A stretch of DNA of 64,000 nt from JBMDXB01 sp048594975 (GTDB lineage: Bacteria > Acidobacteriota > Vicinamibacteria > Vicinamibacterales > 2-12-FULL-66-21): contig JBMDXQ010000104.1 of assembly GCA_048594975.1 (NCBI GenBank), positions 101,780 to 165,779 of the forward strand, given 5' to 3'. Of the stretch, positions 52,013-61,360 are shown one piece after another. Position numbers and translations under genes: made by a program. The notes beneath the pieces were generated by a model. The model was not told the origin of the DNA. It did not search any database and saw only the letters and a list, made by a program, of their open reading frames with translations. Position 1 is the stretch's first letter. Every line of letters starts with the position of its first letter.

Positions 52013-54859
52013 ATGCGGGGCGCCCTCGCGCGGCTCAGCGTGGCGGCGCTGGCGGTCGCGCTCGCGATGGCGGCCGTCGCAACGCCGGCAGCGGCGCAGG
52101 CCACGCGCTACGACCCGCGGTTCGTGTTCGAGACGCTGAGCACCGGGCGATTCCGCGTGCACTTTCACCAGGGCGAGAACGCGCTTGCCCGCCGCCTCGC
52201 CGTGATTGCCGAGGAAGTGGCGGAGCGGCTGGCCACGGAGATCGGACGGCCGCGCGGGCGCGTCCATCTGATCCTCGTCGACCAGTCGGACCTGGCGAAC
52301 GGGTGGGCGACGATCGTGCCCTACAACGTGATCGAGCTCACGGCGGCGCCGCCCCCGTCGTATTCGTTCATCGGGAACACCGACGACTGGTTGCGGATGG
52401 TCTTCACACACGAGTACACCCACGTCGTCCACCTCGAGAAATCCGGTGGCTTCCTGGGAAGCCTTCGCCACGTGTTCGGCCGCCTGCCGTTGTTCTACTC
52501 GAATTTGGCGCTGCCGGATTGGCACATCGAGGGTTTCGCCACCTTCCAGGAGAGCGCCGTGACGGGGCGCGGCCGCATTCCCGCCGGTGACTTCCGGATG
52601 GTCCTCGAAGAGGCCGCGGCGTCGGGACGCGTTCCCTCGCTCGACCGCGCGATCGGCGCCATGATCGACTGGCCGGGGGGGCACTCGCCATATCTGTACG
52701 GCGGCTATTTTCACGAATTCCTGGCCCGGAGGTACGGGCGCGACTCGCTGTCGCGCCTTGCCGAGGACACGGCGCGGCGGCTGCCCTTCTTCGGCTCGCC
52801 GGCGTTCCGCCGTGTCTACGGGCGTTCGCTCGGGCGGCTGTGGGCGGATTTCGCGGAAGAGACACGCAGCCGCACCGCCGATCCTCCAGGGCAGGCCGAC
52901 GGTACGGAACGAACCCGGCTGACCAGGCACGGCTTCACCGTTGCCTCGCCGTTGTTTACGCGGGACGGTCGGCTACTCTACTCGATTTCCAACCCGCACG
53001 GCTTCCCTGCCCTGATGGAGCTGACGGCAGACGGCGAGCCGCGGGAACTCGCGTCTCGCTACCGTGGCAGCCGCCTCGCCGAAGGCCGCGGCCTGATCGT
53101 GTTCGATCAACTCGAGGTGGTGAGCCAGGTCGACGTACAGTCCGACGTCTACGCGTGGCCGCTCGGCGGCGGCGGTACGCGGCGCCTCACGCGGCACGCG
53201 CGTGCGGCCGATCCCGACGTCTCCCCCGACGGCACGACGATCGCGTGCACGCTGCAGGAGACCGGCCGCCGGGTGCTCGCCACGTTCGCGCTTCCGCCGG
53301 CGCGACGTGTCGCGCAGCCGCGGACGCTCGTCGCTGAGGATGACGCCGAGTTCAGCTGGCCGCGATGGTCGCCCACCGGCCGCCTGATCGCCGCGGAACG
53401 CCGTCGCCGCCATGGTCCTTCCGAGATTGTCGTCGTCGACGTAGAGACGCGTGAGATCAGAACAGTCGCCTCTTCGGCGGTGGCGCGTCACACGCAACCG
53501 GCGTGGCTGCCCGACGGGCGAACGATCCTGTTCTCCTCCGACAGGGACGGTGGCCCCTTCACGCTGTACGCCGTCGACGTCGCCACGGGGGCGTTGCGGC
53601 GTGTCGCGGCCGCCGGTGTCGGCGCGCACGCGCCGACGGTGTCGCCGGACGGCGCCGAGATTGTGTTCGTGGGCTACTCGGCGGACGGCTACGACCTCTA
53701 TTCCATCCCGACGGCTGCCGTTGCCTGGCTTCCGGTTGCGGAGGGTCCGGCTGGCATCGGCGAATCCCGCCTGAACGAGATTCCCGCCGGCAGCGTCCCC
53801 CCTGCCCGGCGCGCCCCGTACCGGCCCTGGTCGACGCTCTCGCCGAAGTTCTGGGTTCCGCTCGTCGAGACGGACGGGGACGAGGTGTTGCTCGGGGCGG
53901 CTACGGGAGGGAGTGATGCGCTGGGACGGCACAGTTACGCAGCATCGCTTGGCTGGAGCATCGACGGAGGCCGGGCCGATGCTGATGCGAGCTACGTCTA
54001 CGCTCGCTGGTGGCCGGCTGTTTTTGCGAGCGTCTCCACGGACACGGAAAGTGGCCGGGTCAGCGACGTCCGGTCGCGGGAGGCGACCGCCGGCGCGCTG
54101 TTTCCGGTTCGGCGGGTGCGATGGACGAGCACCGCGATGGCCTCGCTGTTCGCGGCACGCCAGACGCTCCAGTGTGCGTCGTGCGAGGGTGTGACCGGCT
54201 CCGAGCGCGAACGCCGCGCGATCCGTCTCGGCTGGCGACTCTCCAGCGCGAAGTCGTACGGGTACTCGATCAGCGCCGAGCAGGGATCGTCGTTGACGGT
54301 CACGTCCGAGCTGACGCGCCGCGTCCTCGGCGCCGATGCCGACGCCGGCACGTTCGGCGCCGACGTGCGCCATTACGCGCGGGCGGTTCCCCGCCACGGG
54401 GTGATCGCCGCCCGCCTCGCGGGGGCGACGGCCTGGGGCGACGCTCGGCTGCGCCGGGCGTTCAGCGCCGGCGGCCCCGGGCAATCCGGCGCCTTCGACT
54501 TCGGCGTGGGTGCCGTCGGCCTGCTGCGCGGCTTCGAGGAGTCGGCGCTGATCGGCGACCACGCGGCGGTGGTCAACCTCGATTACCGGTTTCCGCTCGG
54601 GTGGGTGCAGCGCGGCCTCGGCACGCTGCCGGTCTTCCTGCGCAGCGTCCACGGGGCGGTCTTCGTTGACGCGGGACACGCGTGGGACCGGCGCTTCGGC
54701 GCCGGCAGCGTGCATCGCTCCGCGGGCGCAGAGCTGTCCTTCGACACCGTCCTCGCCTCATCGCTCGCGCTGACCGTCACCGGCGGCGTGGCCTGGCGGC
54801 ACGACGGGGCGCGCGGCCGCGGCGTCGTCGCCTTCGGCCGCGTGGGCCGCGCTTTCTGA
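52013..54859 (+). CDS. Exported metalloprotease / WD40-like propeller / Omp85-type barrel fusion
   Basis: A 948-residue protein with a signal peptide (to about AAAQA). The peptidase-MA-like zinc site is H133, H137 (HEYTH) and E173 in WHIEGFATF. A TolB/PD40-type propeller (about 310-600, with PDVSPDGTTIACT, PRWSPTGRLIAAE, TVSPDGAEIVFVGY) follows. The C-terminus is rich in beta strands that end with aromatic residues and finishes in RVGRAF, as in Omp85-like barrels. An outer-membrane-anchored protease is inferred. The 13-bp spacing after mutS may allow cotranscription. Confidence 0.75.
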   Translation: MRGALARLSVAALAVALAMAAVATPAAAQATRYDPRFVFETLSTGRFRVHFHQGENALARRLAVIAEEVAERLATEIGRPRGRVHLILVDQSDLANGWATIVPYNVIELTAAPPPSYSFIGNTDDWLRMVFTHEYTHVVHLEKSGGFLGSLRHVFGRLPLFYSNLALPDWHIEGFATFQESAVTGRGRIPAGDFRMVLEEAAASGRVPSLDRAIGAMIDWPGGHSPYLYGGYFHEFLARRYGRDSLSRLAEDTARRLPFFGSPAFRRVYGRSLGRLWADFAEETRSRTADPPGQADGTERTRLTRHGFTVASPLFTRDGRLLYSISNPHGFPALMELTADGEPRELASRYRGSRLAEGRGLIVFDQLEVVSQVDVQSDVYAWPLGGGGTRRLTRHARAADPDVSPDGTTIACTLQETGRRVLATFALPPARRVAQPRTLVAEDDAEFSWPRWSPTGRLIAAERRRRHGPSEIVVVDVETREIRTVASSAVARHTQPAWLPDGRTILFSSDRDGGPFTLYAVDVATGALRRVAAAGVGAHAPTVSPDGAEIVFVGYSADGYDLYSIPTAAVAWLPVAEGPAGIGESRLNEIPAGSVPPARRAPYRPWSTLSPKFWVPLVETDGDEVLLGAATGGSDALGRHSYAASLGWSIDGGRADADASYVYARWWPAVFASVSTDTESGRVSDVRSREATAGALFPVRRVRWTSTAMASLFAARQTLQCASCEGVTGSERERRAIRLGWRLSSAKSYGYSISAEQGSSLTVTSELTRRVLGADADAGTFGADVRHYARAVPRHGVIAARLAGATAWGDARLRRAFSAGGPGQSGAFDFGVGAVGLLRGFEESALIGDHAAVVNLDYRFPLGWVQRGLGTLPVFLRSVHGAVFVDAGHAWDRRFGAGSVHRSAGAELSFDTVLASSLALTVTGGVAWRHDGARGRGVVAFGRVGRAF

Positions 54860-54951
54860 GGCTCTCTGTCGTCGGCGGCAGCACGTCGCCGCTCCGCCAG
54901 TGGTTTCTCCGGTTCGGCAATGCGCCGTTGTGTGGTTGAATACTCCGCGGA

Positions 54952-56022
54952 ATGGCGAAGAAGTCCCGCTTCCTGCGGGTGCCGATCGAGCCGTTCGCCG
55001 TCGAGCCCGGCCTCGGGGCGGACGAGGTGCTCGCCCGCATGGAGCGCATCTCCTTCCAGGGCCGCTCGCTCGCGACCGCGCGGCGGATCTGGGAGAAGAT
55101 GCTCGGCAGCGACTGCACGATCTTCCTGGGCATGGCGGGCGCGCTGAGCGCCGGTGGCCTGCGGCTGATCGTCGCCCACCTGATCGAACAGCGCTACGTG
55201 GACTGCCTGGTCTCGACCGGCGCCAACCTGTATCACGACCTGCACGAGACCCGCGGCCGGCGCCACTACGTCGGCTCCCCGCGCGAGAACGACGCGGCGC
55301 TGCAGGAGGAGCGCATCGATCGCGTCTACGACACCTACGCGAGCGAAGAGGAGTTCTGCGACAACGACGAGTGGATCGCGGGTTTCGTGCTGTCGCTGGA
55401 GCGGCGGCCCTACACCTCGCGGGAGTTCCTCTACCGGCTGGGCGAGCACCTCTGGCAGGAGACCGGCCGCGACGGCATTCTCACCGCCGCATACCGCGCG
55501 TCGGTTCCGATCTTCTGTCCGGCGATCGCCGACTCTTCGATCGGCATGGGGGTCTCCCAGGCGCGCCACCGTGACGGCTCCGCCGGCGTCATCGACGTCG
55601 TCGGCGACATCATCGAGTCGGCCAACATCGTCATCCGGCGGCCGCGGACGGCGTCGGTGGTCCTGGGCGGCGGCACGCCGAAGAACTTCATCAACCAGGC
55701 GAGCGTCCAGGCGGAGTTCTACGACGACCGGGTGGGCGGCCACCGCTACGCGCTGCAGATCGTCACGGACGTGCCGCACTTCGGCGGTGCCTCCGGCTCG
55801 ACGCTCGAGGAAGCCCAGAGCTGGGGCAAGCTCGCGACCGACGCCGAACAGGTCACCGTGCACGCCGACGCGACCGTCGCCCTGCCGCTGCTCGTCTCCG
55901 CGCTCGCCACCAGCGCTGGTGACGCGCTCGGATCGCGGCGCCGTCTCCAGTTCGACCTCGCCGGGCCCGTGATGGGCATTGACGGCCGGCCGTTCCCGGC
56001 CTCGCGGTACGAGGCACGGTGA
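54952..56022 (+). CDS. Deoxyhypusine synthase-like enzyme (probable homospermidine synthase)
   Basis: A 356-residue protein of the deoxyhypusine synthase family. It shows the NAD-binding GANLYHDLHETRGRRHYVG, the FCPAIADSSIGMG loop and the catalytic Lys244 in GGGTPKNFINQ. Bacteria lack the eIF5A substrate, and bacterial members often make homospermidine from putrescine. The agmatinase gene overlaps its stop by one base, which supplies putrescine and supports this reading. ATG at 54952; the 92-bp upstream gap has only a weak AATACT-type -10 box. Confidence 0.85.
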   Translation: MAKKSRFLRVPIEPFAVEPGLGADEVLARMERISFQGRSLATARRIWEKMLGSDCTIFLGMAGALSAGGLRLIVAHLIEQRYVDCLVSTGANLYHDLHETRGRRHYVGSPRENDAALQEERIDRVYDTYASEEEFCDNDEWIAGFVLSLERRPYTSREFLYRLGEHLWQETGRDGILTAAYRASVPIFCPAIADSSIGMGVSQARHRDGSAGVIDVVGDIIESANIVIRRPRTASVVLGGGTPKNFINQASVQAEFYDDRVGGHRYALQIVTDVPHFGGASGSTLEEAQSWGKLATDAEQVTVHADATVALPLLVSALATSAGDALGSRRRLQFDLAGPVMGIDGRPFPASRYEAR

Positions 56023-56921
56023 TGAGCCTCCCGTTCAACTACGACTACATGGCGCCGCTCGCGTTCGGCGGCACGCTGCCCGACGCGCGGTCGTTCGACG
56101 ACTCCGCCGTCGTGATCCTCCCGATCCCGGTCGACCGCACGACGTCGTACGTGCCGGGCACGCGCAACGGCCCGCGCGAAATCCTCGTCGCCTCCTCGCA
56201 CATGGAGTTGTGGGACGAGGAGGTCGGGGCGGATGTCCATGGCGTCGGCATCTTCACGCTGCCGGAGATGGAGCTGCCGTTCGGCGAGCTCGAGGCGGTG
56301 ATCGCCGAGATCCGGCGGGTGGCCGAAGAAGTGCTGTCGCGGGGCAAGTTCCTGGTGGCGCTCGGCGGCGAGCACTCGATCACGCCGCCGCTCGTCGCCG
56401 CCGCCGCGGCGCGGCACCGCGGCCTCAGCGTGCTGCAGGTCGATGCCCACGCCGACCTGCGCGACTGCTACATGGGGACGCCGCACAATCACGCCTGCGC
56501 CATCCGCCGCACGCTCGACTACGCGCCGGTCACGCAGGTGGGGATCCGCAGTCTGTCCACCGAAGAGGCGCGGGCAATCCCGGCGCTGAACACCACGATC
56601 TTCTACGACGCGACGATGCGGTGCGATCCCGACTGGATCGATCGCGTGGTCGCGACGCTGAGCGACACGGTCTACCTCACCATCGACGTCGACGGCCTGG
56701 ATCCCGCAATCATGCCGGCCACGGGAACGCCGGAACCGGGGGGGCTGTCGTGGTACGAGCTCCTCGGGCTGCTTCGGGCGGTCGTCAGCCGGAAGACGGT
56801 GGTCGGCTGCGACGTGGTGGAGCTCAGTCCGCTGCCCGGCATCATGGCGCCGAACTTTCTCTGTGCGAAGCTGATTTACAAGATCCTCACCTACCGCTTC
56901 GCCTCCGCGCCCCCGATCTGA
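56022..56921 (+). CDS. speB: Agmatinase / ureohydrolase
   Basis: Hydrolyses agmatine to putrescine and urea. The 299-residue protein has the family's binuclear Mn ligands: ALGGEHSITPPLV, QVDAHADLRD and TIDVDGLDPAIMPATGTPEPGGLSW. ATG at 56022 overlaps the upstream stop; a GTG one codon earlier is possible. With the deoxyhypusine-synthase-like gene it forms a polyamine operon. The substrate (agmatine versus other guanidines) is inferred from context. Confidence 0.9.
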   Translation: MSLPFNYDYMAPLAFGGTLPDARSFDDSAVVILPIPVDRTTSYVPGTRNGPREILVASSHMELWDEEVGADVHGVGIFTLPEMELPFGELEAVIAEIRRVAEEVLSRGKFLVALGGEHSITPPLVAAAAARHRGLSVLQVDAHADLRDCYMGTPHNHACAIRRTLDYAPVTQVGIRSLSTEEARAIPALNTTIFYDATMRCDPDWIDRVVATLSDTVYLTIDVDGLDPAIMPATGTPEPGGLSWYELLGLLRAVVSRKTVVGCDVVELSPLPGIMAPNFLCAKLIYKILTYRFASAPPI

Positions 56922-56930
56922 TCTAGTCAG

Positions 56931-56951
56931 CGATCTGTATACCAGGTATAC
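56931..56951 (+). promoter_or_regulatory. Palindromic operator before the TPR/sigma-54 activator gene
   Basis: GTATACC-A-GGTATAC (56937-56951) is a 15-bp palindrome. The 15-bp string CGATCTGTATACCAG (56931-56945) recurs exactly at 59899-59913 after this gene. TATACT at 56947-56952 could be the -10 box, placing transcription almost at the ATG. A repressor or autoregulatory site is inferred. Confidence 0.6.
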
Positions 56952-56962
56952 TCCTCTCGGTC

Positions 56963-59860
56963 ATGGCCGAGCTGTACGAGCGCGCGATGCAGGCCCTCGA
57001 GCAGGGACACGGCGCGGAGGCAGCCTCGCTGCTGACGCGTGCCCTCAAGCGGCCGGGGTTGGCCCGCACCGACGAAGCGCAGGTCCGCGCCGCGCTGGCC
57101 GAGGCGTGGCTGCTCCAGGACGACATCCGTCAGGCGGCCGAGGCGCTCGGCGCCTTGCCCGAAGGGCGTGATCGACTCGATCCGGCCAGGCTCTCCGACC
57201 TCTGGCGGATGCACGGACGCCTCGCCGTTGCCCGCGGCGAGCCGTCGCGGGGCATCGCCCTGCTCACCAAGGCGCTCCGACAGGCCGAGCGCGCGCACGA
57301 CTCGCGGGCGATCGGCCTGGCGCACTACGAGCTCGGGCTGTGCTATCGCCAGGTCGGCGACACCGGAATCGTCAGGGAGCACCTCTCGACGGCCGCGTCG
57401 GCCCTGCACGCCGCCGGCGATCGGCGGCACCTGGCGATGGTCCACTCGCTCTCCGGGATCACGCTGGCGCAGGAAGGCCGGCTGGACGAGGCGATGGGCG
57501 CGCTGCGCCAAGCCGAGCGGCTGGCGATGATCGCGCAGGCGGCCGACGTGCTCGCCACGGTCTGCGGCAACCAGGCCAACGTCGCGCTGATGCAGCATCG
57601 CCACGAGCAGGCGCTGTCGCTCGCCGAGCGCAGCGTCGAGCTGCAGGAACAGGCCGGGACGCCGCACGGCTTGGGCGTGGCGCTCGCCTCTCTCGGGCAG
57701 ATCTGCGTCCGGCTGGGAAACCTGGCGCGCGCCGAAGAGGCGCTCAACCGCGCGCTGGACGTGCGCAGCCCGCTGCAGTTCATGCGCGAGACGAGCGGCG
57801 CGGTGTTCGACACGCTCGCACAGATACACCTGATCCGCGGCGCGCACGAGGCCGCCAGCCGTTCGCTGCAGAAGGCACGGGAGACCTACGGCGAGACCCG
57901 CGCCAGCCGGTGGTACCAGTGGTCGGTCCGTGTGCTCGAAGCGCGGCTCGCCCTGCGCCGGGCCGACCCCTCGCGGGCGCTGGGCCTGGCCAACGACGTC
58001 GCGCAGTCGGGGGACGTGCCGCGCGCGTACGCGCTGCAGGCGGAGCTCACCGCCATCGAGGCGCTGCTCGCCCTCGAGCGCACCGATGATGCCCGCGAGC
58101 GCCTCGACCATGTCGCCGGTCGGTTGCATCCCGGCGCGATGACCAGCACCTGGGGCGAGTTCCTGCGCATGCGCGGCCGCGTCCAGGGCGCGCTCGGCCA
58201 CGCCACCGAGGCGTACCACGACTTCGGCCAGAGCGTCAGCGTGTTCGAGCTGCTCGGTGAGCGCTACCAGGCGGGCCTGAGCTACCTCGCGCTGGGCCGC
58301 CTCGCGGCGACGGCGGGTGCGCGCTCGCGCGCCACGCGCTACCTGACCAGCGCTGCGGCGGTCTTCGAGTCGCTGAACGCCGCCCCCGACCTCGCCGACG
58401 CCCGGGCGGCGCTCGACGGCATCCCCACCGCCGCCAGCGGCAGGTTCGTCGGCGTGCAGATGGACGGCGACGACGCCATCGTGCGGCGGATCGTGGATGC
58501 CTCGGTGGTGCCCGCGCTGCTCGCGCGCGAGGGCGCCACGGCACTGCTCGAGGCCTGCGACGCGCAGACGGCGGTGCTCTACGTGCAGACCTCTTCGGGC
58601 CAGGTGCGCGTGCTCGGGCACGCGGGCAGCGATCTCGACACCGCCCGCGCGCTCGCCCTGGCTGCCGGCCGGAGCGGCACCGCCCGCGCCGCGCCGCTGC
58701 TCATCAGCGAGCCGATCGGCCGCGATCCCGACGGCCCCCGCTTCGCGGTCGTCTCGATGACGCGGCCGTTCTCTTCGCCGACGCTGCAGCGCTTCCGGAC
58801 GCTCTGCGCGGTGCTGCGCCAGGGTTTCGATCTGTGCTCCGCGCGCGAGCGGCCCGAGCCGGCGCCCGGCGTGATCGAGCGTCAACTCGAACCGCTGCTC
58901 CCCGGACTCATCTGCGCGGGGCCCGCCATGCAGCGGGTCGCCGATCAGATCCAGCGCTTGCAGGGCAACGACCTCACGGTGCTGATTACCGGCGAGAGCG
59001 GTACGGGCAAGGACCTTGTCGCGCGCGCCATCCACGCCGGCTCGCCGCGGCGGGCGAACATGTTCCTGCCCTACAATTGCACGAGCGCAACCCGCGAGCT
59101 CGCCGACAGCCAGCTCTTCGGTCATCGCCGCGGCAGCTTCACCGGTGCCGTCTCGGATCAGCCCGGGGTGCTGCGCACCGCGGTGGGCGGCACGCTGTTC
59201 CTCGACGAGGTGGGCGACCTCCCGCTCGACGTGCAGCCCAAGTTGCTCCGCTTCCTCGAGCAGGGCGAGGTCCTGCCGGTCGGCGACACGCGCCCGCAGC
59301 GTGTCGATGTCCGCGTTGTTGCGGCGACCAATGCCGACCTGGAGCAGCGCGTCACCGACGGGAAGTTCCGCGAGGATCTGTACTACCGGTTGAGCGTCAT
59401 CCGCATCCACGTGCCGCCGCTGCGCAATCGCCGTGAGGAGATCCCGCATCTGAGCACGTTCTTCCTGCGCGAAGCCTGCGAGCGGCTAGGCAAACCCGGC
59501 ATCCGCCTCGGGGCGGACACGCTGGATCTGTTCGATGCGTTCCCCTGGCCGGGCAACGTGCGGCAGCTGCGCAACGAGGTGCAGCGCGCCGTCGCGATGG
59601 CGTCGCCCGGCGGCCTGATTGCGCCGGACCTGCTCTCGCCGGCACTGGCGCCGCCGGCGCTCGCCGCCGATGGAGCGTCGCGGGCTCGGGCGCGCCGCAC
59701 CACGCTGGCCTCCGCGATCGAGAAGCTGGCGCGCGAGATGATCCAGTCGGCCCTCGAACGCGCGTCTGGAAACGTGTCGGAGACGGCGCGGCTGCTCGGG
59801 CTCACGAGGCGCGGCTTGTACCTGAAAATGCAGCGACTCGGGGTGCCGGTCGGCGCATAG
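56963..59860 (+). CDS. TPR-domain sigma-54-dependent transcriptional activator
   Basis: A 965-residue protein. Residues 1-490 are tetratricopeptide repeats; about 500-640 resemble a GAF-like sensory region. The AAA+ domain has Walker A GESGTGKD at 677-684, Walker B GGTLFLDEVGDLP and RLSVIRIHVPPLRNRREEIP. A Fis-type helix-turn-helix closes it (ASGNVSETARLLGLTRRGLYLKMQ). The sigma-54 contact loop reads GSFTGA (724-729) instead of GAFTGA. It would act with RpoN (26-28 kb). It is flanked on both sides by the same palindromic site. Confidence 0.92.
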   Translation: MAELYERAMQALEQGHGAEAASLLTRALKRPGLARTDEAQVRAALAEAWLLQDDIRQAAEALGALPEGRDRLDPARLSDLWRMHGRLAVARGEPSRGIALLTKALRQAERAHDSRAIGLAHYELGLCYRQVGDTGIVREHLSTAASALHAAGDRRHLAMVHSLSGITLAQEGRLDEAMGALRQAERLAMIAQAADVLATVCGNQANVALMQHRHEQALSLAERSVELQEQAGTPHGLGVALASLGQICVRLGNLARAEEALNRALDVRSPLQFMRETSGAVFDTLAQIHLIRGAHEAASRSLQKARETYGETRASRWYQWSVRVLEARLALRRADPSRALGLANDVAQSGDVPRAYALQAELTAIEALLALERTDDARERLDHVAGRLHPGAMTSTWGEFLRMRGRVQGALGHATEAYHDFGQSVSVFELLGERYQAGLSYLALGRLAATAGARSRATRYLTSAAAVFESLNAAPDLADARAALDGIPTAASGRFVGVQMDGDDAIVRRIVDASVVPALLAREGATALLEACDAQTAVLYVQTSSGQVRVLGHAGSDLDTARALALAAGRSGTARAAPLLISEPIGRDPDGPRFAVVSMTRPFSSPTLQRFRTLCAVLRQGFDLCSARERPEPAPGVIERQLEPLLPGLICAGPAMQRVADQIQRLQGNDLTVLITGESGTGKDLVARAIHAGSPRRANMFLPYNCTSATRELADSQLFGHRRGSFTGAVSDQPGVLRTAVGGTLFLDEVGDLPLDVQPKLLRFLEQGEVLPVGDTRPQRVDVRVVAATNADLEQRVTDGKFREDLYYRLSVIRIHVPPLRNRREEIPHLSTFFLREACERLGKPGIRLGADTLDLFDAFPWPGNVRQLRNEVQRAVAMASPGGLIAPDLLSPALAPPALAADGASRARARRTTLASAIEKLAREMIQSALERASGNVSETARLLGLTRRGLYLKMQRLGVPVGA

Positions 59861-59872
59861 AGGCCGTCGAGC

Positions 59873-59913
59873 TGGATACCAGGTATTCAATCAATCGACG
59901 ATCTGTATACCAG
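59873..59913. promoter_or_regulatory. Two further copies of the GTATACC operator, upstream of the PilZ gene
   Basis: GGATACCAGGTATTC (59874-59888) is an imperfect copy of the palindrome, and CGATCTGTATACCAG (59899-59913) is an exact 15-bp copy of the one before the activator gene. They lie 12-52 bp after the activator stop and about 155 bp before the PilZ start. Confidence 0.6.
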
Positions 59914-60067
59914 CTAATCAACACCAGTAACTGCCCAGGTCGCATCCCATCCTCGCAACTCCATGTATCAAAAGGTTCTTAGGGCATTGCCGCCATTGTG
60001 GGCTGATCGTCCAGGTTCAGGCCTGGCCCTTGATACAGCACTCCCCCGACTGCTTTCGGAGGACGCG

Positions 60068-60508
60068 ATGGAACAGAGACTACGCCTGGTGCAGAGCGGA
60101 GGGCCGAGAACGGAGAGCCGGAAATCCGAACGGCGGCGCCTGGCGCTCCCAGCGCAGATCGTCTGGAAGGACGCGAAGGGCTCCACGCGCATGACGCCCG
60201 TCGTGACCCGCGACATCAGCGACCTCGGGGTCTCGGTCGAGTGCAACGTGGCCAGCGCGATCCCGCTCTACCGGCTGGTTTATTTCCAGATCGACCGCCA
60301 GGCGCGCAACGCTCCGGACCTGCCGGCGGTCCTGCGGAAGTCGAACATCCTCTCCGCGATTTTCCGCGTCGGCGAGTGCAGCGCCGAGACCGGCGCTCCC
60401 ACCGAATACGCGCTCCGCATGCTGGTCGAGCCGGAGGAGCGCCGGCCGCTCGTGGCGATCACGCCGCGCGTGGGCTGGTCGGGCGAAGCGGAACCCAGGA
60501 CCGCCTGA
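60068..60508 (+). CDS. PilZ-domain-like protein
   Basis: A 146-residue protein. The RKSERRRLALPAQIVWKD and TRDISDLGVSVEC segments fit the PilZ RxxxR...[DN]xSxxG c-di-GMP-binding pattern (RRRL and DISDLGVSVEC). The C-terminal part (about 75-146) has an Arg-rich beta extension. ATG at 60068 was chosen because GGAGG lies 6 bp upstream; the longer frame to 59963 has none. Binding of c-di-GMP is predicted from the motifs, not shown. It may share regulation with the activator gene upstream. Confidence 0.75.
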   Translation: MEQRLRLVQSGGPRTESRKSERRRLALPAQIVWKDAKGSTRMTPVVTRDISDLGVSVECNVASAIPLYRLVYFQIDRQARNAPDLPAVLRKSNILSAIFRVGECSAETGAPTEYALRMLVEPEERRPLVAITPRVGWSGEAEPRTA

Positions 60509-60539
60509 CGGCGGTTCAGACTCCCAGGAACGCGGAGGC

Positions 60540-60558
60540 GTGGATAGAGGGTATCCAC
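60540..60558. terminator. Hairpin between convergent PilZ and TPR genes
   Basis: GTGGATA-gaggg-TATCCAC gives a perfect 7-bp stem with a 5-nt loop between the ends of two convergent genes. No T-run follows, so it is terminator-like only. Confidence 0.45.
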
Positions 60559-60606
60559 ACGGCCCTCACCTCCCGGCGCGGATCCGCTGGTCGTCGCCCG
60601 GCGAAA

Positions 60607-61347
60607 TCAGCCCTTCTTCGCCGCCTCCATCTCGCGGCGCGCGTCGGCGACGTACACGGACTCGGGAAACTCCTCGACGACCCGGTTGAACGCCCGGGCG
60701 GCGTCTTCCTTCTTCCCCGCCTTCAGGTACGCGCGGCCGAGCTGCATGAGCACTCCGTCAACCGGCAGCTGCGGATTGCTTTCGGTGGTCAGATCCCGGT
60801 AGATCGCGATCGCCGAATCAAGCTTGCCCTGGGCAACCTGTGCTTCGGCGAGGCCGAGCCGCGCGGTACGCGCGTAGATCGTACGGCCCCCCCGGTTGAT
60901 GACCTCCTGGTAGCGCTGCTCCGCCTCGGCGTGTCGGTCCAGTTCGGCGAGGATGCCGGCGGCGTGGAACCGCGCCGCGATCCCTGCCTCGGTCGACGGA
61001 TACGTGTCGGCAGCCTGCATGAACTTCGGCAGCGCGGCTTCCAGCTTGGCCTGCTCCGTGCGGTAGGTGCCGGGTTGCTGCACCGGCATGGGGCTGCCCG
61101 GCTTCGGCTCGGTAGGCGCGACCACCGGCGCCTCGTGCACGACCAACGCGTCGGCCAGCAGCGCCGTCGCCTTCGCCTCGCGCGCCTGCCGCCACCAGGT
61201 GTAGCCTCCAACCGCCGCGAGGGTGGCGACGATCGCGATCAGCACCAGTCCGAGGTCGCGGCCGCGCTCCTCGAACACTTCGCGCGCACGCGCGACCGAC
61301 CGCGCGAACTCGTTCTCCTTCAGCTTGTGACGTTCAGTTGCTTTCAT
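60607..61347 (-). CDS. YfgM-like membrane-anchored TPR protein
   Basis: A 246-residue protein with a basic N-terminus, a single transmembrane helix (LGLVLIAIVATLAAVGGYTWW, about 33-53) and tetratricopeptide repeats (about 95-240: ALPKFMQAADTYPSTEAGIAARFHAAG and following). The layout is that of YfgM/Tol-associated TPR proteins of the Sec periplasmic chaperone network; the role is inferred from layout. ATG at 61347 lies 13 bp from a GACTCT repeat array. It is the last core gene before the tRNA. Confidence 0.8.
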   Translation of the reverse strand: MKATERHKLKENEFARSVARAREVFEERGRDLGLVLIAIVATLAAVGGYTWWRQAREAKATALLADALVVHEAPVVAPTEPKPGSPMPVQQPGTYRTEQAKLEAALPKFMQAADTYPSTEAGIAARFHAAGILAELDRHAEAEQRYQEVINRGGRTIYARTARLGLAEAQVAQGKLDSAIAIYRDLTTESNPQLPVDGVLMQLGRAYLKAGKKEDAARAFNRVVEEFPESVYVADARREMEAAKKG

Positions 61348-61360
61348 TCCGGCTCTTGGT

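Noticed and set aside
60012..60030. Sigma-54 (-24/-12) promoter for the PilZ gene
   Set aside because: A GG-N10-GC spacing exists near 60014, but the flanking bases match the consensus poorly; not listed as a feature.
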